Numbered from the stretch's first letter, positions 43,722 to 52,440 are shown. The stretch: 64,000 nucleotides of DNA from Zavarzinia marina (GCF_021568905.1 NZ_JAKGSB010000004.1:1-64000), one strand, 5' to 3'. Notes: generated by a model not told the origin, from the sequence alone. Program-made: numbers and translations.

Positions 43722-45014
43722 TCAGCCGCCGCGCGCCATCGCCGCCATCGCGTCCTCGATCAGCCACAGGCGATCCTGACCCCAGGTGGCGACATCGTCG
43801 TACCTGAGGGACGGCACCCCCCAGAGCCCCGCGCCCACCATGGCGCGGCGGTTGTCCTCGGCTGTGATGCGCCACGTCTCGTCGGCGATCGCGGCCTTCG
43901 TCATCGCGGGATCGAGCCCGGCGCGCGCGATCAGCCGTGTCAGGCCGTCGTCGGTGCCGGCATCCACCCCTTCCGCGAAGACACCCGACAGGAAGGAGAG
44001 GGCGAAGCGCCGCGCCTTGCCCTCGTCGAGACCGATCGCCCCGGCGAGGACCGCGAGGCCGCGTTCGACCGGCCGGCCCAGCGGATCGGCGATACGCCCG
44101 AACGGCATGCCTTCCGAAACCGCCTCGCGCTTGGTGTCGCGCACGATGTAGAGCCGTTTCGCCGCCGGTACAGGCAGACCCCGCGTCACCATGGGCAGCA
44201 CGAAGCGAAGCCGCAGCCGCGCGCCGTAGTGATCGGCGAGCGCGAAGGCCCGGGGCAGCACGATGTAGCTGTAGGGCGAGCGGAAGGAAAAGAAGAGCTC
44301 GAGATCGGGCCCGCGCCCGGCGAGACGGCCCGCGCAATCCGCCGGCAGGGTCGGGCGATGGCGCGGAAAATGCGGTGACGGCGCGCCGCCGACGGCCCCC
44401 AGGTCGTCGAGCCGGCTTTCGAGATAATGCAGCCGGTCGAGCCCCCAATACCATTCCCCGGCATAGAAGAAGGTGGCGCCCAGATAATGACCCAGGCGCT
44501 CGCGCAGCGCATCGCCCGCCGCCAGCGCCGCCGCGACGCCGTCGGCCCGGTCCTCGGCGATTTCGCCCCGCCACGCACCGGCGGTGATCGCCGCCGCCCG
44601 CTCGATGAAGTCGCCGCGCGCCAGGGCCGCCGCCAAACGCCCGAGCGCCGCCTGTACCGCCCTCGGTTCCAGGGCCTCGGCGAAAGAGGGCACCTCGAGG
44701 CCGAGACGGGCCGCCAGCGCCGCCGCGTCGCGCCTGGAATAATCGTCCAGCAGGCGGCGTTCCGGGGCCGCCCAGTCGGGGGGCGGCGACACCAGATGGG
44801 TCTCGATCGCAACCCCCGCGCGGTCGGCCAGGTCCGGCAGGACCAAGGCCGTCAGCAGGGAATAGGGATCGGTGACGTCGTGGAAGTAGTGGACGACATG
44901 GGGGTGTCCCGACAGGCGCCGGCGCCATTCGCGCAGTTTGCGGCGGCGGCGCGCGCCCGTCTCGCTGGTGATCAGGCTGGACACGGCCGTGCCGATCCGG
45001 GCTTTCAGGGTCAT
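43722..45014 (-). CDS. Two-domain DsbA/HCCA-isomerase-fold protein
   Basis: A 430-residue protein made of two thioredoxin-fold DsbA-like halves. The first (about 40-215) begins VVHYFHDVTDPYSLL and the second (about 240-425) LELFFSFRSPYSYIVLP; both have DPYS/SPYS in place of a CxxC, as in 2-hydroxychromene-2-carboxylate isomerases and kappa GSTs. WYWGLDRLHYLESRL ends the first half. The N-terminal 35 residues are basic. I find no signal peptide. Tandem fusion of this family is uncommon; the role is unknown. It is eight bases downstream of the metallo-beta-lactamase gene, probably in one operon. Confidence 0.82.
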   Translation of the reverse strand: MTLKARIGTAVSSLITSETGARRRRKLREWRRRLSGHPHVVHYFHDVTDPYSLLTALVLPDLADRAGVAIETHLVSPPPDWAAPERRLLDDYSRRDAAALAARLGLEVPSFAEALEPRAVQAALGRLAAALARGDFIERAAAITAGAWRGEIAEDRADGVAAALAAGDALRERLGHYLGATFFYAGEWYWGLDRLHYLESRLDDLGAVGGAPSPHFPRHRPTLPADCAGRLAGRGPDLELFFSFRSPYSYIVLPRAFALADHYGARLRLRFVLPMVTRGLPVPAAKRLYIVRDTKREAVSEGMPFGRIADPLGRPVERGLAVLAGAIGLDEGKARRFALSFLSGVFAEGVDAGTDDGLTRLIARAGLDPAMTKAAIADETWRITAEDNRRAMVGAGLWGVPSLRYDDVATWGQDRLWLIEDAMAAMARGG

Positions 45015-45022
45015 CGCCGCAC

Positions 45023-46126
45023 CTAGAGCAAGTGCCGGGACAGGATCTCGTCGCTGCCTGCCGGCAGGGAGAGGAGAAGCCCGTCGCGGGCGATGTCGAC
45101 CGGTCCGTCGAAGATATCCGCCACGCCGTCGAGGAAGACGCCGTGAAGCAGCGCATTCGGCAGCGGCGGCGTGACATGGACGAAAACCAGCCGGCGCACC
45201 CCGGCGCGGGCGGCGATCGCCGCCGCGTCGGTCGGGGCCGTGTGGTAACCCGGAATGTCTTCCATGACATGGACCAGATTGCCGCGCCCCGCCGCTCCCG
45301 CTGCCTCGCCCAGCATGGCGACGAGGCGGGGCGACAGGGCTTCGTGAACCAGCAGGTCCGCGCCCTCGGCGAAGGCTTCGAGATTGGCGCTGGGCGCCGT
45401 ATCGCCGCTGAGCACCAGGCTGCGCCCGCCATAGTCGAAGCGATAGCCGACCGCCGGCGCCGCCGGCGCGTGGTCGACGGCGAAGGCGGTGACCTTCACG
45501 CCGTCCGCTTCATAGACCGTCGTGCCCTCGCCCGGTCCGGGCATGACGAAGGCATGGGCGATGCCGCCGGCGCCGCCGGGCGGCACCACGTCCGGGCCGT
45601 GATGGGCGGTCCGATATTGGGCATCGAGGGCATAGGCGGCATCGAAGCCCTCGACCACGCGTTCCACCCCCGGCGGGCCATAGACCGGCACCGGCACCTT
45701 GGCCGGGCCGCCGGTCCAGCGCAGCATCATGGCCTCGCCCAGCCCGTCGATATGATCGGAATGGAAATGGGTCAGCAAGATCGCGGTCAGACCGCCGGGG
45801 CGGATGCCCATGCGCACCATATTGCGCGCGCCCATGGAACCGGCATCGACCATGAAGACGGAACGCCCGGCGATGACCAATTGGCACGGACCGGAACGCA
45901 GCGGATCGGGCATCGGCCCGCCCGCGCCGCAGACGGCGAGGTGCAGCCCGTCGGGCAATTCGGCGGCCCGGTCGGCCGCCATGTTCTGCGCCGCCATGCG
46001 CCCGGCGAGCGCCAGCACGACGCGATCGCCCGCGACGAGCCAGACCGCCGCCGCCAGGACCGCCAAACCGACCACCAGCGACATGACGACCCTGAACGTC
46101 CTGCCGACGTAAACCCCGCGCGCCAT
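45023..46126 (-). CDS. Membrane-anchored metallo-beta-lactamase-fold hydrolase
   Basis: A 367-residue protein with an N-terminal transmembrane helix (about 11-33) and a metallo-beta-lactamase domain with the metal site THFHSDH (His120, His122, Asp124, His125), SGDT and VHEALSP. It is similar to arylsulfatase AtsA/RNase Z-type MBL proteins. I chose ATG 46126, which follows GGAGGAAGCG closely; ATG 46159 is an alternative without a site. The gene is followed by the two-domain DsbA-fold protein and divergent from a TetR regulator, with palindromes in between, so it is a likely target of that regulator. Confidence 0.85.
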   Translation of the reverse strand: MARGVYVGRTFRVVMSLVVGLAVLAAAVWLVAGDRVVLALAGRMAAQNMAADRAAELPDGLHLAVCGAGGPMPDPLRSGPCQLVIAGRSVFMVDAGSMGARNMVRMGIRPGGLTAILLTHFHSDHIDGLGEAMMLRWTGGPAKVPVPVYGPPGVERVVEGFDAAYALDAQYRTAHHGPDVVPPGGAGGIAHAFVMPGPGEGTTVYEADGVKVTAFAVDHAPAAPAVGYRFDYGGRSLVLSGDTAPSANLEAFAEGADLLVHEALSPRLVAMLGEAAGAAGRGNLVHVMEDIPGYHTAPTDAAAIAARAGVRRLVFVHVTPPLPNALLHGVFLDGVADIFDGPVDIARDGLLLSLPAGSDEILSRHLL

Positions 46127-46224
46127 CGCTTCCTCCATGTCCTTATTAATCGAAGACATTAAATGACGTGTCCGGCGCTGGCAAGCGCTACAATGGCCGA
46201 CGGCATCCTAAACGCTTGCGCATC

Positions 46225-46241
46225 ATAATGGTGTCCATTAT
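46225..46241. promoter_or_regulatory. 17-bp palindrome, candidate TetR operator
   Basis: ATAATGG-TGT-CCATTAT is a perfect 7+3+7 inverted repeat 33 bases upstream of the TetR start. A second, imperfect one, ATTAATC-GAAGA-CATTAAA, lies at 46145-46163 on the other side of the divergent gap, just over the start of the MBL gene. Both are A/T rich in a GC-rich setting. Confidence 0.6.
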
Positions 46242-46273
46242 TCCTGATGGGGAGGAGGACGGGACGCAGAGCC

Positions 46274-46984
46274 ATGGACGGCGCCACCGACAGCAGGGAC
46301 AAGGTCGCGCGGCCACGGCGCGGCGCCCGGAAGCCGAAGACTCCCGCCGCCGAGCGGGACGCGGCGGGCGCGCGAAAATCCGCCTCGGGGCGCGAGGCGA
46401 TCATGGCCTGCGCGCTGCAACTCTTCGGCGATCGCGGCTTCGAGGGTGTCAGCACCGCCGAGATCCTGGAAGCCGCCGGCCAGCGCAACCAGACGGCGCT
46501 CCAATACCACTTCGGCTCGCGCGAGGGGCTCTACAAGGCGCTGCTCGAAAGCTATCTGCGGCCCATAGACGAGAGGCGCCTCGCCATCCTTTCGGCGACG
46601 GCGCGGCCGAGCTTCGTCACCTGCCTGCGCGCCCTGATCGAGCCCCTGATCGACGAGGTCGGCGACGGGCCCGAGGGATTGGCCTATCTGCGCTTCCTGC
46701 GCCAGTTCACGTCGCGGCCCGGTTTCGACATTCTCGAAGTCTCGCGCACGCTGGACTATCCCGGCATGAAGCGCCTGATCGTCGAGGCGGAACGCCATCT
46801 GGGCGATGTCGCGCCGGCACGGCGCGGCTTCGCCATCGGCGTGATGCTGCAGATCACGGTGACCCTGCTTTCGGCGTGGCGGGGTGAAGGCGTGGAGGCC
46901 TTCGATCGCGAAGGCTTCATCGCCGCCGCCGTCGCCGCCTGCCGCGCCCTGCACCGAAGCCTGGCGGCGACGGCGCCGCCCTGA
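46274..46984 (+). CDS. TetR-family transcriptional regulator
   Basis: A 236-residue regulator with a basic, Lys/Arg-rich N-terminus of about 35 residues before the helix-turn-helix (EAIMACALQLFGDRGFEGVSTAEILEAAGQRNQTALQYHFGSREGLYKALLESYL, about 40-92 in parts). The C-terminal ligand domain is not family-specific. ATG 46274 is chosen over ATG 46247, which has no visible ribosome-binding site and overlaps the palindrome region. It is divergent from the MBL gene and upstream of two GST genes, making a glutathione-linked stress regulator plausible. Confidence 0.88.
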   Translation: MDGATDSRDKVARPRRGARKPKTPAAERDAAGARKSASGREAIMACALQLFGDRGFEGVSTAEILEAAGQRNQTALQYHFGSREGLYKALLESYLRPIDERRLAILSATARPSFVTCLRALIEPLIDEVGDGPEGLAYLRFLRQFTSRPGFDILEVSRTLDYPGMKRLIVEAERHLGDVAPARRGFAIGVMLQITVTLLSAWRGEGVEAFDREGFIAAAVAACRALHRSLAATAPP

Positions 46985-47047
46985 TCACCAGAAGGCCGTG
47001 CAACCGGCAAAGACCGGGCGGCGAAGGAAACGCATAGGGGGAGAGAC

Positions 47048-48043
47048 ATGCTGAAACTCTATGGGGCGCTGGCGTCGCCCTATTCGATGAAGGTGCGGGC
47101 GGCGCTGCGCTGGCTGCGGGTGCCCCACGGCTGGGTCCAGATGGGGCTCGAACACGGCGAGGTGCTGACCAGGATCAAGCCCGCCGTGATCCCCATCGTG
47201 GAGTTCCCGGACGGCAGCCTGGCCAATGATTCGACACCGCTGCTGATCCGTTTCAGCGCCGAGGCGCCGGCCGGCCGCGCCCTTCTGCCGGAGGAGCCGG
47301 TCGCCCGCTTCCTCTGCCTGCTGATCGAGGATTTCGCCGACGAATGGATGACCAAGGTCATGTTCCACTACCGCTGGACGGCGGAGATCGACCAGCGGGT
47401 GATGAGCGAGGCCATCGTCTACGACCGGGTGCGGGGCCACGGCCGCGCCGCCGTCGAGGCCGGCGCCGCCCAGTTCCGCGAACGCCAGGTCGGGCGCATG
47501 CATCTGGTCGGCTGCGGCGCCGAACAGGCGCCGCAACTAGCGACCACCTACGGCAGGGTGATGGAGATCATGGAGGCCATGGTGCCCGATCGCGGCTTCC
47601 TCTTCGGCTCGCGCCCCTCGCTCGCGGATTTCGGCCTGTTCGGGCAATTGTCGCAGCTCGGCATCGACCCGACGCCGGCCGCGCGCATGCGCCACGAGGC
47701 GCCCCTGCTGTGGCGCTGGCTGATGATCGTCGACGATACCTCGGGCCTCGACGGTGACTGGATGGCGACCCCGGCCGACGAGGATCCGGCCGTCACCGCC
47801 CTCGCCCGGCTGGTGGCCGAAGTCTATCTGCCCTTCCTCGCCGCCAATGCGCGCGCGATCGCGGCGGGGGAAGAGGACCTGTCGGTTCACATTCTCGGCA
47901 GCGAGCATCGCCAGCCGGTGTTCAAATATCAGGTGAAATGCCTCGCCGCGCTGCGCGGGGCCTTCGCCGCCCTCGACACCGCATCCCGCAACCGCCTCGC
48001 CCGTGTGCTGGGCGAAGGCGCCATCGCCATTCTCGCCGACTGA
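47048..48043 (+). CDS. Glutathione S-transferase family protein (331 aa)
   Basis: A 331-residue protein with an N-terminal thioredoxin-like GST domain ([20 protein letters not shown]) and a long helical C-terminal domain ([20 protein letters not shown] is the GST signature). It is about 100 residues longer than most GSTs; the additional C-terminal part contains [19 protein letters not shown]. The active-site Ser/Tyr is probably in SPYS near the N-terminus. It is 17 bases upstream of a second GST gene and follows the TetR gene, so the three form a likely operon. Confidence 0.84.
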   Translation: MLKLYGALASPYSMKVRAALRWLRVPHGWVQMGLEHGEVLTRIKPAVIPIVEFPDGSLANDSTPLLIRFSAEAPAGRALLPEEPVARFLCLLIEDFADEWMTKVMFHYRWTAEIDQRVMSEAIVYDRVRGHGRAAVEAGAAQFRERQVGRMHLVGCGAEQAPQLATTYGRVMEIMEAMVPDRGFLFGSRPSLADFGLFGQLSQLGIDPTPAARMRHEAPLLWRWLMIVDDTSGLDGDWMATPADEDPAVTALARLVAEVYLPFLAANARAIAAGEEDLSVHILGSEHRQPVFKYQVKCLAALRGAFAALDTASRNRLARVLGEGAIAILAD

Positions 48044-48060
48044 CGGCCTGGGAGGACAAG

Positions 48061-48756
48061 ATGATCGATCTCTACACCGCCCCCACCCCCAATGGCTGGA
48101 AAGCCTCGGTCACGCTGGAGGAACTGAGCCTGCCCTATGAGGTGCATCCGATCAACATCATGACCGGGGAGCAGAAGACGCCGGACTATCTGGCGATCAA
48201 TCCCAACGGCCGGATCCCCGCCATCGTCGATCGCGACGAAGGCGATTTCGCCGTCTTCGAATCCGGTGCCCTGATGATCTATCTGGCGGAAAAGACCGGG
48301 CGCCTGATGCCGACGGACGCCAAGGGCCGCTCGACCGTCATCCAGTGGCTGATGTTCCAGATGGCCGGCGTCGGCCCCATGATGGGCCAGGCCAATGTCT
48401 TCTATCGTTACATGCCCGAGAAGATCCAGGTCGCGATCGACCGCTATCAGCAGGAATCGAAGCGCCTGCTGACCGTGCTCGACACACGCCTCGCCGATCG
48501 TGAATTCCTGGCCGGCGACTATTCGATCGCCGACATCGCCAATTTCTGCTGGGCCCGCATCCACGCCTGGTCGGGCGTGCCGGTCGACGACCTGCCCCAT
48601 CTGCAACGCTGGCTGGCGGCGATCGAGGAGCGTCCGGCGGTCGACCGCGGCGTCAAGGTCCCGGTCGATATCTCGGCCCTGTTCCGGGGCGGCCAGGAGG
48701 CGGAGGACTTCGCCACCGCCGCCCGCAGCATCGTCACCGGAAGCGACAAGACATAG
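48061..48756 (+). CDS. Glutathione S-transferase (Nu/YfcG-like)
   Basis: A 231-residue canonical-length GST. The N-terminal domain begins [22 protein letters not shown] with [10 protein letters not shown] and [13 protein letters not shown] for glutathione binding, and the C-terminal part has [20 protein letters not shown]. The TPNGxK motif places it with the YfcG/Ure2p-like group, enzymes with disulfide-bond reductase activity. ATG 48061 follows GGGAGGACAAG. Second gene of the putative TetR-GST-GST operon. Confidence 0.92.
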   Translation: MIDLYTAPTPNGWKASVTLEELSLPYEVHPINIMTGEQKTPDYLAINPNGRIPAIVDRDEGDFAVFESGALMIYLAEKTGRLMPTDAKGRSTVIQWLMFQMAGVGPMMGQANVFYRYMPEKIQVAIDRYQQESKRLLTVLDTRLADREFLAGDYSIADIANFCWARIHAWSGVPVDDLPHLQRWLAAIEERPAVDRGVKVPVDISALFRGGQEAEDFATAARSIVTGSDKT

Positions 48757-48790
48757 CCGGCGCCGACGGGCCGTCACGGCCGCCAGCGCG

Positions 48791-49255
48791 TCAAAGTCCG
48801 GCGGCCAGCACCTCGAGCTGGCTGGCGCAAAGGCCCCAGCCTTCGTGAAAGCCCATGTCCTCGTGGGCCTTGCGGTCTTCCGCCGTCCAATGCGCGGCAC
48901 GCGCGACGTAACGCGTGGACGCGCCCTCGTCGTCGAGGGTGATGGTCACGGCCATGAAGGCCTTGGCCGAAGGCTCCCAGGCGCTGGTGAAGGCATCGGT
49001 GAAGACCAGCTTCTGATCACGGACCACTTCGAGATAGGTGAAATGGAGCGGCATCTCCTCGCCCCCTTCCAGCTTCATGACGATGAAGGCGGCCCCGCCC
49101 GGAGCGACGTCCAGTTCCGCCCGCGTTATGGTGTGCGGATGCGGCGCGAACCACCGGCTGAGCAGCGCCGGCTCGGTCAGGCAGCGGAAGATCGCGGCGC
49201 GCGGCGCGCGCAGCAGCCGGTCGAGGACGAGGCTGCGTTCGCCGGTCGCGGTCAT
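48791..49255 (-). CDS. AHSA1/SRPBCC-family protein
   Basis: A 154-residue SRPBCC-fold protein of the Aha1-like (PF08327-type) family. Signatures are the early LDRLLRAPRAAIFRCLTEPALLSRWFAP and RYVARAAHWTAEDRKAHEDMGFHEGWG at the end. The start overlaps the VOC gene stop (ATGA, 49252-49255). The frame is open for 2.3 kb upstream, but that sequence belongs to other genes. In the ECF42 operon this is the last gene; proteins of this fold are recurrent partners of ECF41/42-type sigma factors. Activity unknown. Confidence 0.87.
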   Translation of the reverse strand: MTATGERSLVLDRLLRAPRAAIFRCLTEPALLSRWFAPHPHTITRAELDVAPGGAAFIVMKLEGGEEMPLHFTYLEVVRDQKLVFTDAFTSAWEPSAKAFMAVTITLDDEGASTRYVARAAHWTAEDRKAHEDMGFHEGWGLCASQLEVLAAGL

Positions 49256-49686
49256 CGCCTGTCTCCCCCGCCCTCGATCGGCTGGTTCATGGACCAGCTG
49301 ACGCCGAAGGGATCGCGCAGCCGGCCGTAGCGCGCGCCCCAGAACATGGTCTGCACCGGCATCAGCACCGTCGCGCCGGCGGCGACGGCGCGGTCCCACC
49401 AGGGATCGATGTCGTCGACCTGGATCGTCAGTTCGAAGGCCTGCGGCATCTCGAGGGGCGCGCCGTGCTCGGGATAGGCGTCGGCCAGCATCAGGGAACT
49501 GCCGTTGAGATAGAGGTGGACATGCATGGTCCGCCCCTTCTCGTCGGGGGGAATGCTGGCGACGATCTCGGCGCCGAAGGCGCGTACGTAGAAATCCGCC
49601 GCCTTCAGGGCACCGTCGATCATCAGATAGGGAACGAAGCCGCCCTTCACTTCGGGCTGCGGCATGGTCGTTGCTGTCTCGGACAT
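49252..49686 (-). CDS. VOC-superfamily protein (glyoxalase/PhnB-like)
   Basis: A 144-residue vicinal-oxygen-chelate protein, PhnB-like: GFVPYLMIDGALKAADFYVRAFGAEI at the start and GRLRDPFGVSWSMNQP at the end are typical. Functions in this family range from glyoxalase to antibiotic binding and cannot be assigned. ATG 49686 is 24 bases after a candidate ECF42 promoter, separating it transcriptionally from the sigma gene 69 bases upstream. It overlaps the AHSA1 gene. Confidence 0.9.
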   Translation of the reverse strand: MSETATTMPQPEVKGGFVPYLMIDGALKAADFYVRAFGAEIVASIPPDEKGRTMHVHLYLNGSSLMLADAYPEHGAPLEMPQAFELTIQVDDIDPWWDRAVAAGATVLMPVQTMFWGARYGRLRDPFGVSWSMNQPIEGGGDRR

Positions 49687-49709
49687 GGCGTTTCCTTTCG
49701 CTTGCCGCT

Positions 49710-49741
49710 CCTAGGACGGATGAGGGGCGCGCGATCCGACA
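49710..49741 (-). promoter_or_regulatory. Candidate ECF42 promoter upstream of the VOC gene
   Basis: On the minus strand: TGTCGG (49741-49736), a 16-base spacer, then CCGTCCTAGG (49719-49710). The element upstream of the YCII gene (51443-51412) has the same two motifs and the same spacing. The -35 TGTCGG and -10 CGTC agree with what I recall of ECF42 target promoters in actinobacteria. Confidence 0.75.
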
Positions 49742-49755
49742 CGGCGCGGAAAAAA

Positions 49756-51018
49756 TCAGCCGGTCTCCCCCGCCGCCTCGGCTTCCGCCTTCAGACGGTC
49801 GAGATGGGCGCGGATATGACTCGCCTCCGCCGCCGTGTTGGCCAGCGCCATCGCCTTGCCGAAGGCGGCGCGCGCCTGGAGCCGGCGGCCGAGCTGCCAG
49901 AGCAGGCCGCCGCGCACGCCGTGGAAATGAAAATAGCCGGCCAGGCTGTCGCCCAGCCCTTCCACCATCGCGAGGGCGGCTTCGGGCCCGCGCGACTTGG
50001 AGACGGCGACGGCCCGGTTCAGGGTCACCACGGGCGAGGGTTGCAGGCGTTCGAGAACGCCGTAGAGCAGGTCGATCTGGCCCCAGTCGGTATCCGCCGG
50101 CGTCGCCGCCTTGTCGTGCAGGGCGGCAATGGCGGCCTGGATCTGATAGGGTCCGGGGGCGCGGTGGCGCAGCGCCTTTTCGGTCAGGGCCAGGCCTTCC
50201 GCGATCAGCTTGCGGTTCCAGCGCCCCCGGTCCTGATCCTCGAGCAGGATGATCTCGCCCGCGTCGTCGAAACGCGCGGCGTGGCGCGCGTGCTGAAGCA
50301 GCATGAGGGCGGTCAGGCCCATCACTTCCGGCTCGGCCGGGAACAGGCGCTGCAGCAGCCGGCCGAGGCGGATGGCATCGTCGCAGAGGCGCGCGCGATA
50401 GGCGCCGTCGGCGGCGGAATAGCCTTCGTTGAAGACCAGATAGATCATCGCCGCGACGGCGGCGAGACGCTCCGCGCGGGCCGTATCGTCCGGCGTCTCG
50501 AAGGGAATGCCCATCACCGCGATCTGGCGCTTGGCCCTGGTGATGCGCTGTTCCATGGCCGTTTCCGAGACCAGGAAGGCACGGGCGATCTGAGCGACCG
50601 TCAGGCCCGCGACGACGCGGAGCGCCAGCACCACCTGTTGCACCGCCATGAGTTCCGGCCGGCAGCAGGTGAACATGAGACGCAGCACGTCGTCCTGAAA
50701 CCGGGACTCGTCGAGGCGTTCGGCCAGCGGCGTTTCCACGTCGTCGAGATCGGAGATCGCCGCCTCGTCCGGCAGGGCGACGTCGCGCGACTTGCGGCGC
50801 AGCACGTCCAGGGCGGCGTTCCGCCCGACCATGATCAGCCAGGCGGCGGGATCGCGCGGCGGCCCCTTCTCGGGCCAGAGACGAAGGGCGCGCAGGCAGG
50901 CTTCCTGAAACGCTTCCTCGGCGAGGTCGAGATCGCGGAAATAACGCAGAAGCGCGCCGACCGCCCGGGGTCGCGCCCCGACGATGGCATTCTCGATCCA
51001 GGCGGGATCGGTGGTCAC
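49756..51018 (-). CDS. ECF42-type RNA polymerase sigma factor with C-terminal TPR-like extension
   Basis: A 420-residue sigma factor with the usual regions 2 (FRDLDLAEEAFQEACLRALRLWP and PAAWLIMVGRNAALDVLRR) and 4 (VVAGLTVAQIARAFLVSETAMEQRITRAKRQI), followed by about 230 residues of helical repeats (TPR-like; e.g. PVVTLNRAVAVSKSRGPEAALAMVEGLGD). Such long C-terminal extensions and an adjacent YCII/DGPF gene define the ECF42 group, which has no dedicated anti-sigma factor. The start overlaps the YCII stop (ATGA). How it is controlled is unknown; the extension is thought to be needed for activity. Confidence 0.93.
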   Translation of the reverse strand: MTTDPAWIENAIVGARPRAVGALLRYFRDLDLAEEAFQEACLRALRLWPEKGPPRDPAAWLIMVGRNAALDVLRRKSRDVALPDEAAISDLDDVETPLAERLDESRFQDDVLRLMFTCCRPELMAVQQVVLALRVVAGLTVAQIARAFLVSETAMEQRITRAKRQIAVMGIPFETPDDTARAERLAAVAAMIYLVFNEGYSAADGAYRARLCDDAIRLGRLLQRLFPAEPEVMGLTALMLLQHARHAARFDDAGEIILLEDQDRGRWNRKLIAEGLALTEKALRHRAPGPYQIQAAIAALHDKAATPADTDWGQIDLLYGVLERLQPSPVVTLNRAVAVSKSRGPEAALAMVEGLGDSLAGYFHFHGVRGGLLWQLGRRLQARAAFGKAMALANTAAEASHIRAHLDRLKAEAEAAGETG

Positions 51019-51395
51019 GGCGCGGGATCCGCCCTGGCGTCGGCATTGTAGAGGGCAACCGGCCGCAGCTCATAGGCGCCGCCGGGATTGGCGCCCGCCA
51101 ATTGGCGGGCGATCGCCAGCGCCTCCTCCAGATCCGCGACGTCGACGACGTAGAAGCCGAGCAATTGTTCCTTGGTCTCGGCGAAGGGGCCGTCGATCAC
51201 CAGGGGCGCATCCTTGGTCTTGCGCAGCGTCGTCGCCGTCGTCGTCGGCAAAAGGCGGAGCGACGGCCCCATCTTGCCGGACGCGATCAAGGGCGCCTGC
51301 ACCTCCGCCAGCCGCGCCATGACCGCCGCCTCCTGTTCCTCGGACCAGGACCAGACGACGTCTTCCTCGTGATAGCAGAGAATGGTGTAGAGCAT
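51015..51395 (-). CDS. YCII-related (DGPF-domain) protein
   Basis: A 126-residue protein. The name-giving motif DGPF is in VIDGPFAETKEQLLGFYVVD; MLYTILCYHEEDVVW begins it. These small proteins are obligate neighbours of ECF42 sigma factors. Start ATG 51395 follows GGGGGAAAG; the open frame upstream to 51479 includes REP-like sequence and is not credible. It is the first gene of the ECF42 operon, 17 bases after the candidate ECF42 promoter -10, so positive autoregulation is likely. Biochemical role unknown. Confidence 0.91.
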   Translation of the reverse strand: MLYTILCYHEEDVVWSWSEEQEAAVMARLAEVQAPLIASGKMGPSLRLLPTTTATTLRKTKDAPLVIDGPFAETKEQLLGFYVVDVADLEEALAIARQLAGANPGGAYELRPVALYNADARADPAP

Positions 51396-51411
51396 CGCTT
51401 TCCCCCTTGAT

Positions 51412-51443
51412 CCGAGGACGGTTCGGCCGGCCGGAAACCGACA
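51412..51443 (-). promoter_or_regulatory. Candidate ECF42 promoter upstream of the YCII gene
   Basis: On the minus strand: TGTCGG (51443-51438), a 16-base spacer (51437-51422), then CCGTCCTCGG (51421-51412). Matches the element at 49741-49710 in both boxes and spacing while the spacer sequences are unrelated, which points to selection on the boxes. Confidence 0.75.
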
Positions 51444-51473
51444 CCGGCCCTGAGATTTTTTCGCCCCCCTAAT

Positions 51474-51553
51474 CGTCATCCCGGCGCAGGCCGGGATCTT
51501 TCGACGGACGGCCGCCTTCTGGTCACGAGGCCCCGGCCTTCGCCGGGGCGACG
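51474..51553. repeat. REP-like palindromic element
   Basis: Left arm 51474-51508 (beginning CGTCATCCCGGCG) and inverted right arm 51531-51553 (CCCCGGCCTTCGCCGGGGCG...). The left arm is nearly identical to the element between fdsA and fdsD (34135-34169). It lies between the YCII gene and the enoyl-CoA hydratase gene. Confidence 0.82.
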
Positions 51554-51566
51554 AGCCAAGGGAGGC

Positions 51567-52376
51567 TCACTGCCCCGTGAACACGGGCTTTCGCTTCTCC
51601 AGCATGGCGGCGACGGCTTCCTTGTGATCGGCCGTGGCGTGAGCCGACGCCTGCATGGCGGCCGAGGTGTCGAGCACGGTGCCGAGGTCGCTGCGCCAGG
51701 CGAGCCGCAACAGGCGCTTGGTCATGCGCACCACATGGGGCGGATTGGCGGCGATGCGGCGCGCCAGGCTGTGGGCCGCGATCATCAGTTCGTCGTCCGG
51801 CACGACCCGGGAAACGAGGCCGATCGCCAGGGCCTCGGCGGCATCGACGGCGTCGCCGGTCAGGGCCATTTCGGCGGCCCGGGCGAACCCCACGATCCGG
51901 GGCAGCAGCCAGGCGCCGCCATCGCCGGGGATCAGGCCGACCTTCACGAAACTCTCGGCGAAACGCGCGCTCTCGCCGGCGATACGCAGGTCGCACATGC
52001 AGGTCAGGTCGCAGCCGGCGCCGATGGCGGGGCCGTTGACGGCGGCGATCACCGGCACCTCGAGGGCCTCGAAGGCGAGCGGGAGTTGCTGGATGCCGTG
52101 GCGGTAGTTGCGCCGCGTCTGGGCCGGCAGGGGATCGTTCAGGCCGCCCGCCTCCCCCATGGCCTTCAGATTGCCGCCGGAGGAAAAGGCACTGCCCGCG
52201 CCGGTCAGGATGGCGACCCGGACGGTCATGTCCCGTTCGATCCGGTCGAGCACGCCGAGCAGGGCCTCGATCACGTCCGGATCGGAAATCGGGTTCCGGA
52301 CCGCCGGCCGGTTCAGGGTGATGGTGGCGATGCCTTCGGCATCGAGATCGAACAGAACGGCGGCTTCCTCGGACAC
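51567..52376 (-). CDS. Enoyl-CoA hydratase/isomerase family protein
   Basis: A 269-residue crotonase-fold protein. Oxyanion-hole segments are FSSGGNLKAMGE and GPAIGAGCDLTCMCDLRIA; the active-site region is FAESFVKVGLIPGDGGAWLLPRIVG, with Glu in FAES but Asp/Gly in the usual second catalytic position, so hydratase or isomerase activity is uncertain. The start codon is GTG 52376 with GAGGGGGAA upstream. It is 64 bases downstream of a nitronate monooxygenase gene on the same strand, probably co-transcribed. Confidence 0.86.
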   Translation of the reverse strand: MSEEAAVLFDLDAEGIATITLNRPAVRNPISDPDVIEALLGVLDRIERDMTVRVAILTGAGSAFSSGGNLKAMGEAGGLNDPLPAQTRRNYRHGIQQLPLAFEALEVPVIAAVNGPAIGAGCDLTCMCDLRIAGESARFAESFVKVGLIPGDGGAWLLPRIVGFARAAEMALTGDAVDAAEALAIGLVSRVVPDDELMIAAHSLARRIAANPPHVVRMTKRLLRLAWRSDLGTVLDTSAAMQASAHATADHKEAVAAMLEKRKPVFTGQ

Positions 52377-52440
52377 GTCTTCCCCCTCGCGCTCTCGTCG
52401 GCGAGGGGGAAGGATGGCACGCGGCGCCGCGAGGTCAATA

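Noticed and set aside
49255-51073. Apparent 760-residue fusion of AHSA1 with upstream sequence on the minus strand.
   Set aside because: The upstream portion is antiframe to the VOC and ECF42 genes; the AHSA1 domain starts at 49255 with a 4-base overlap.
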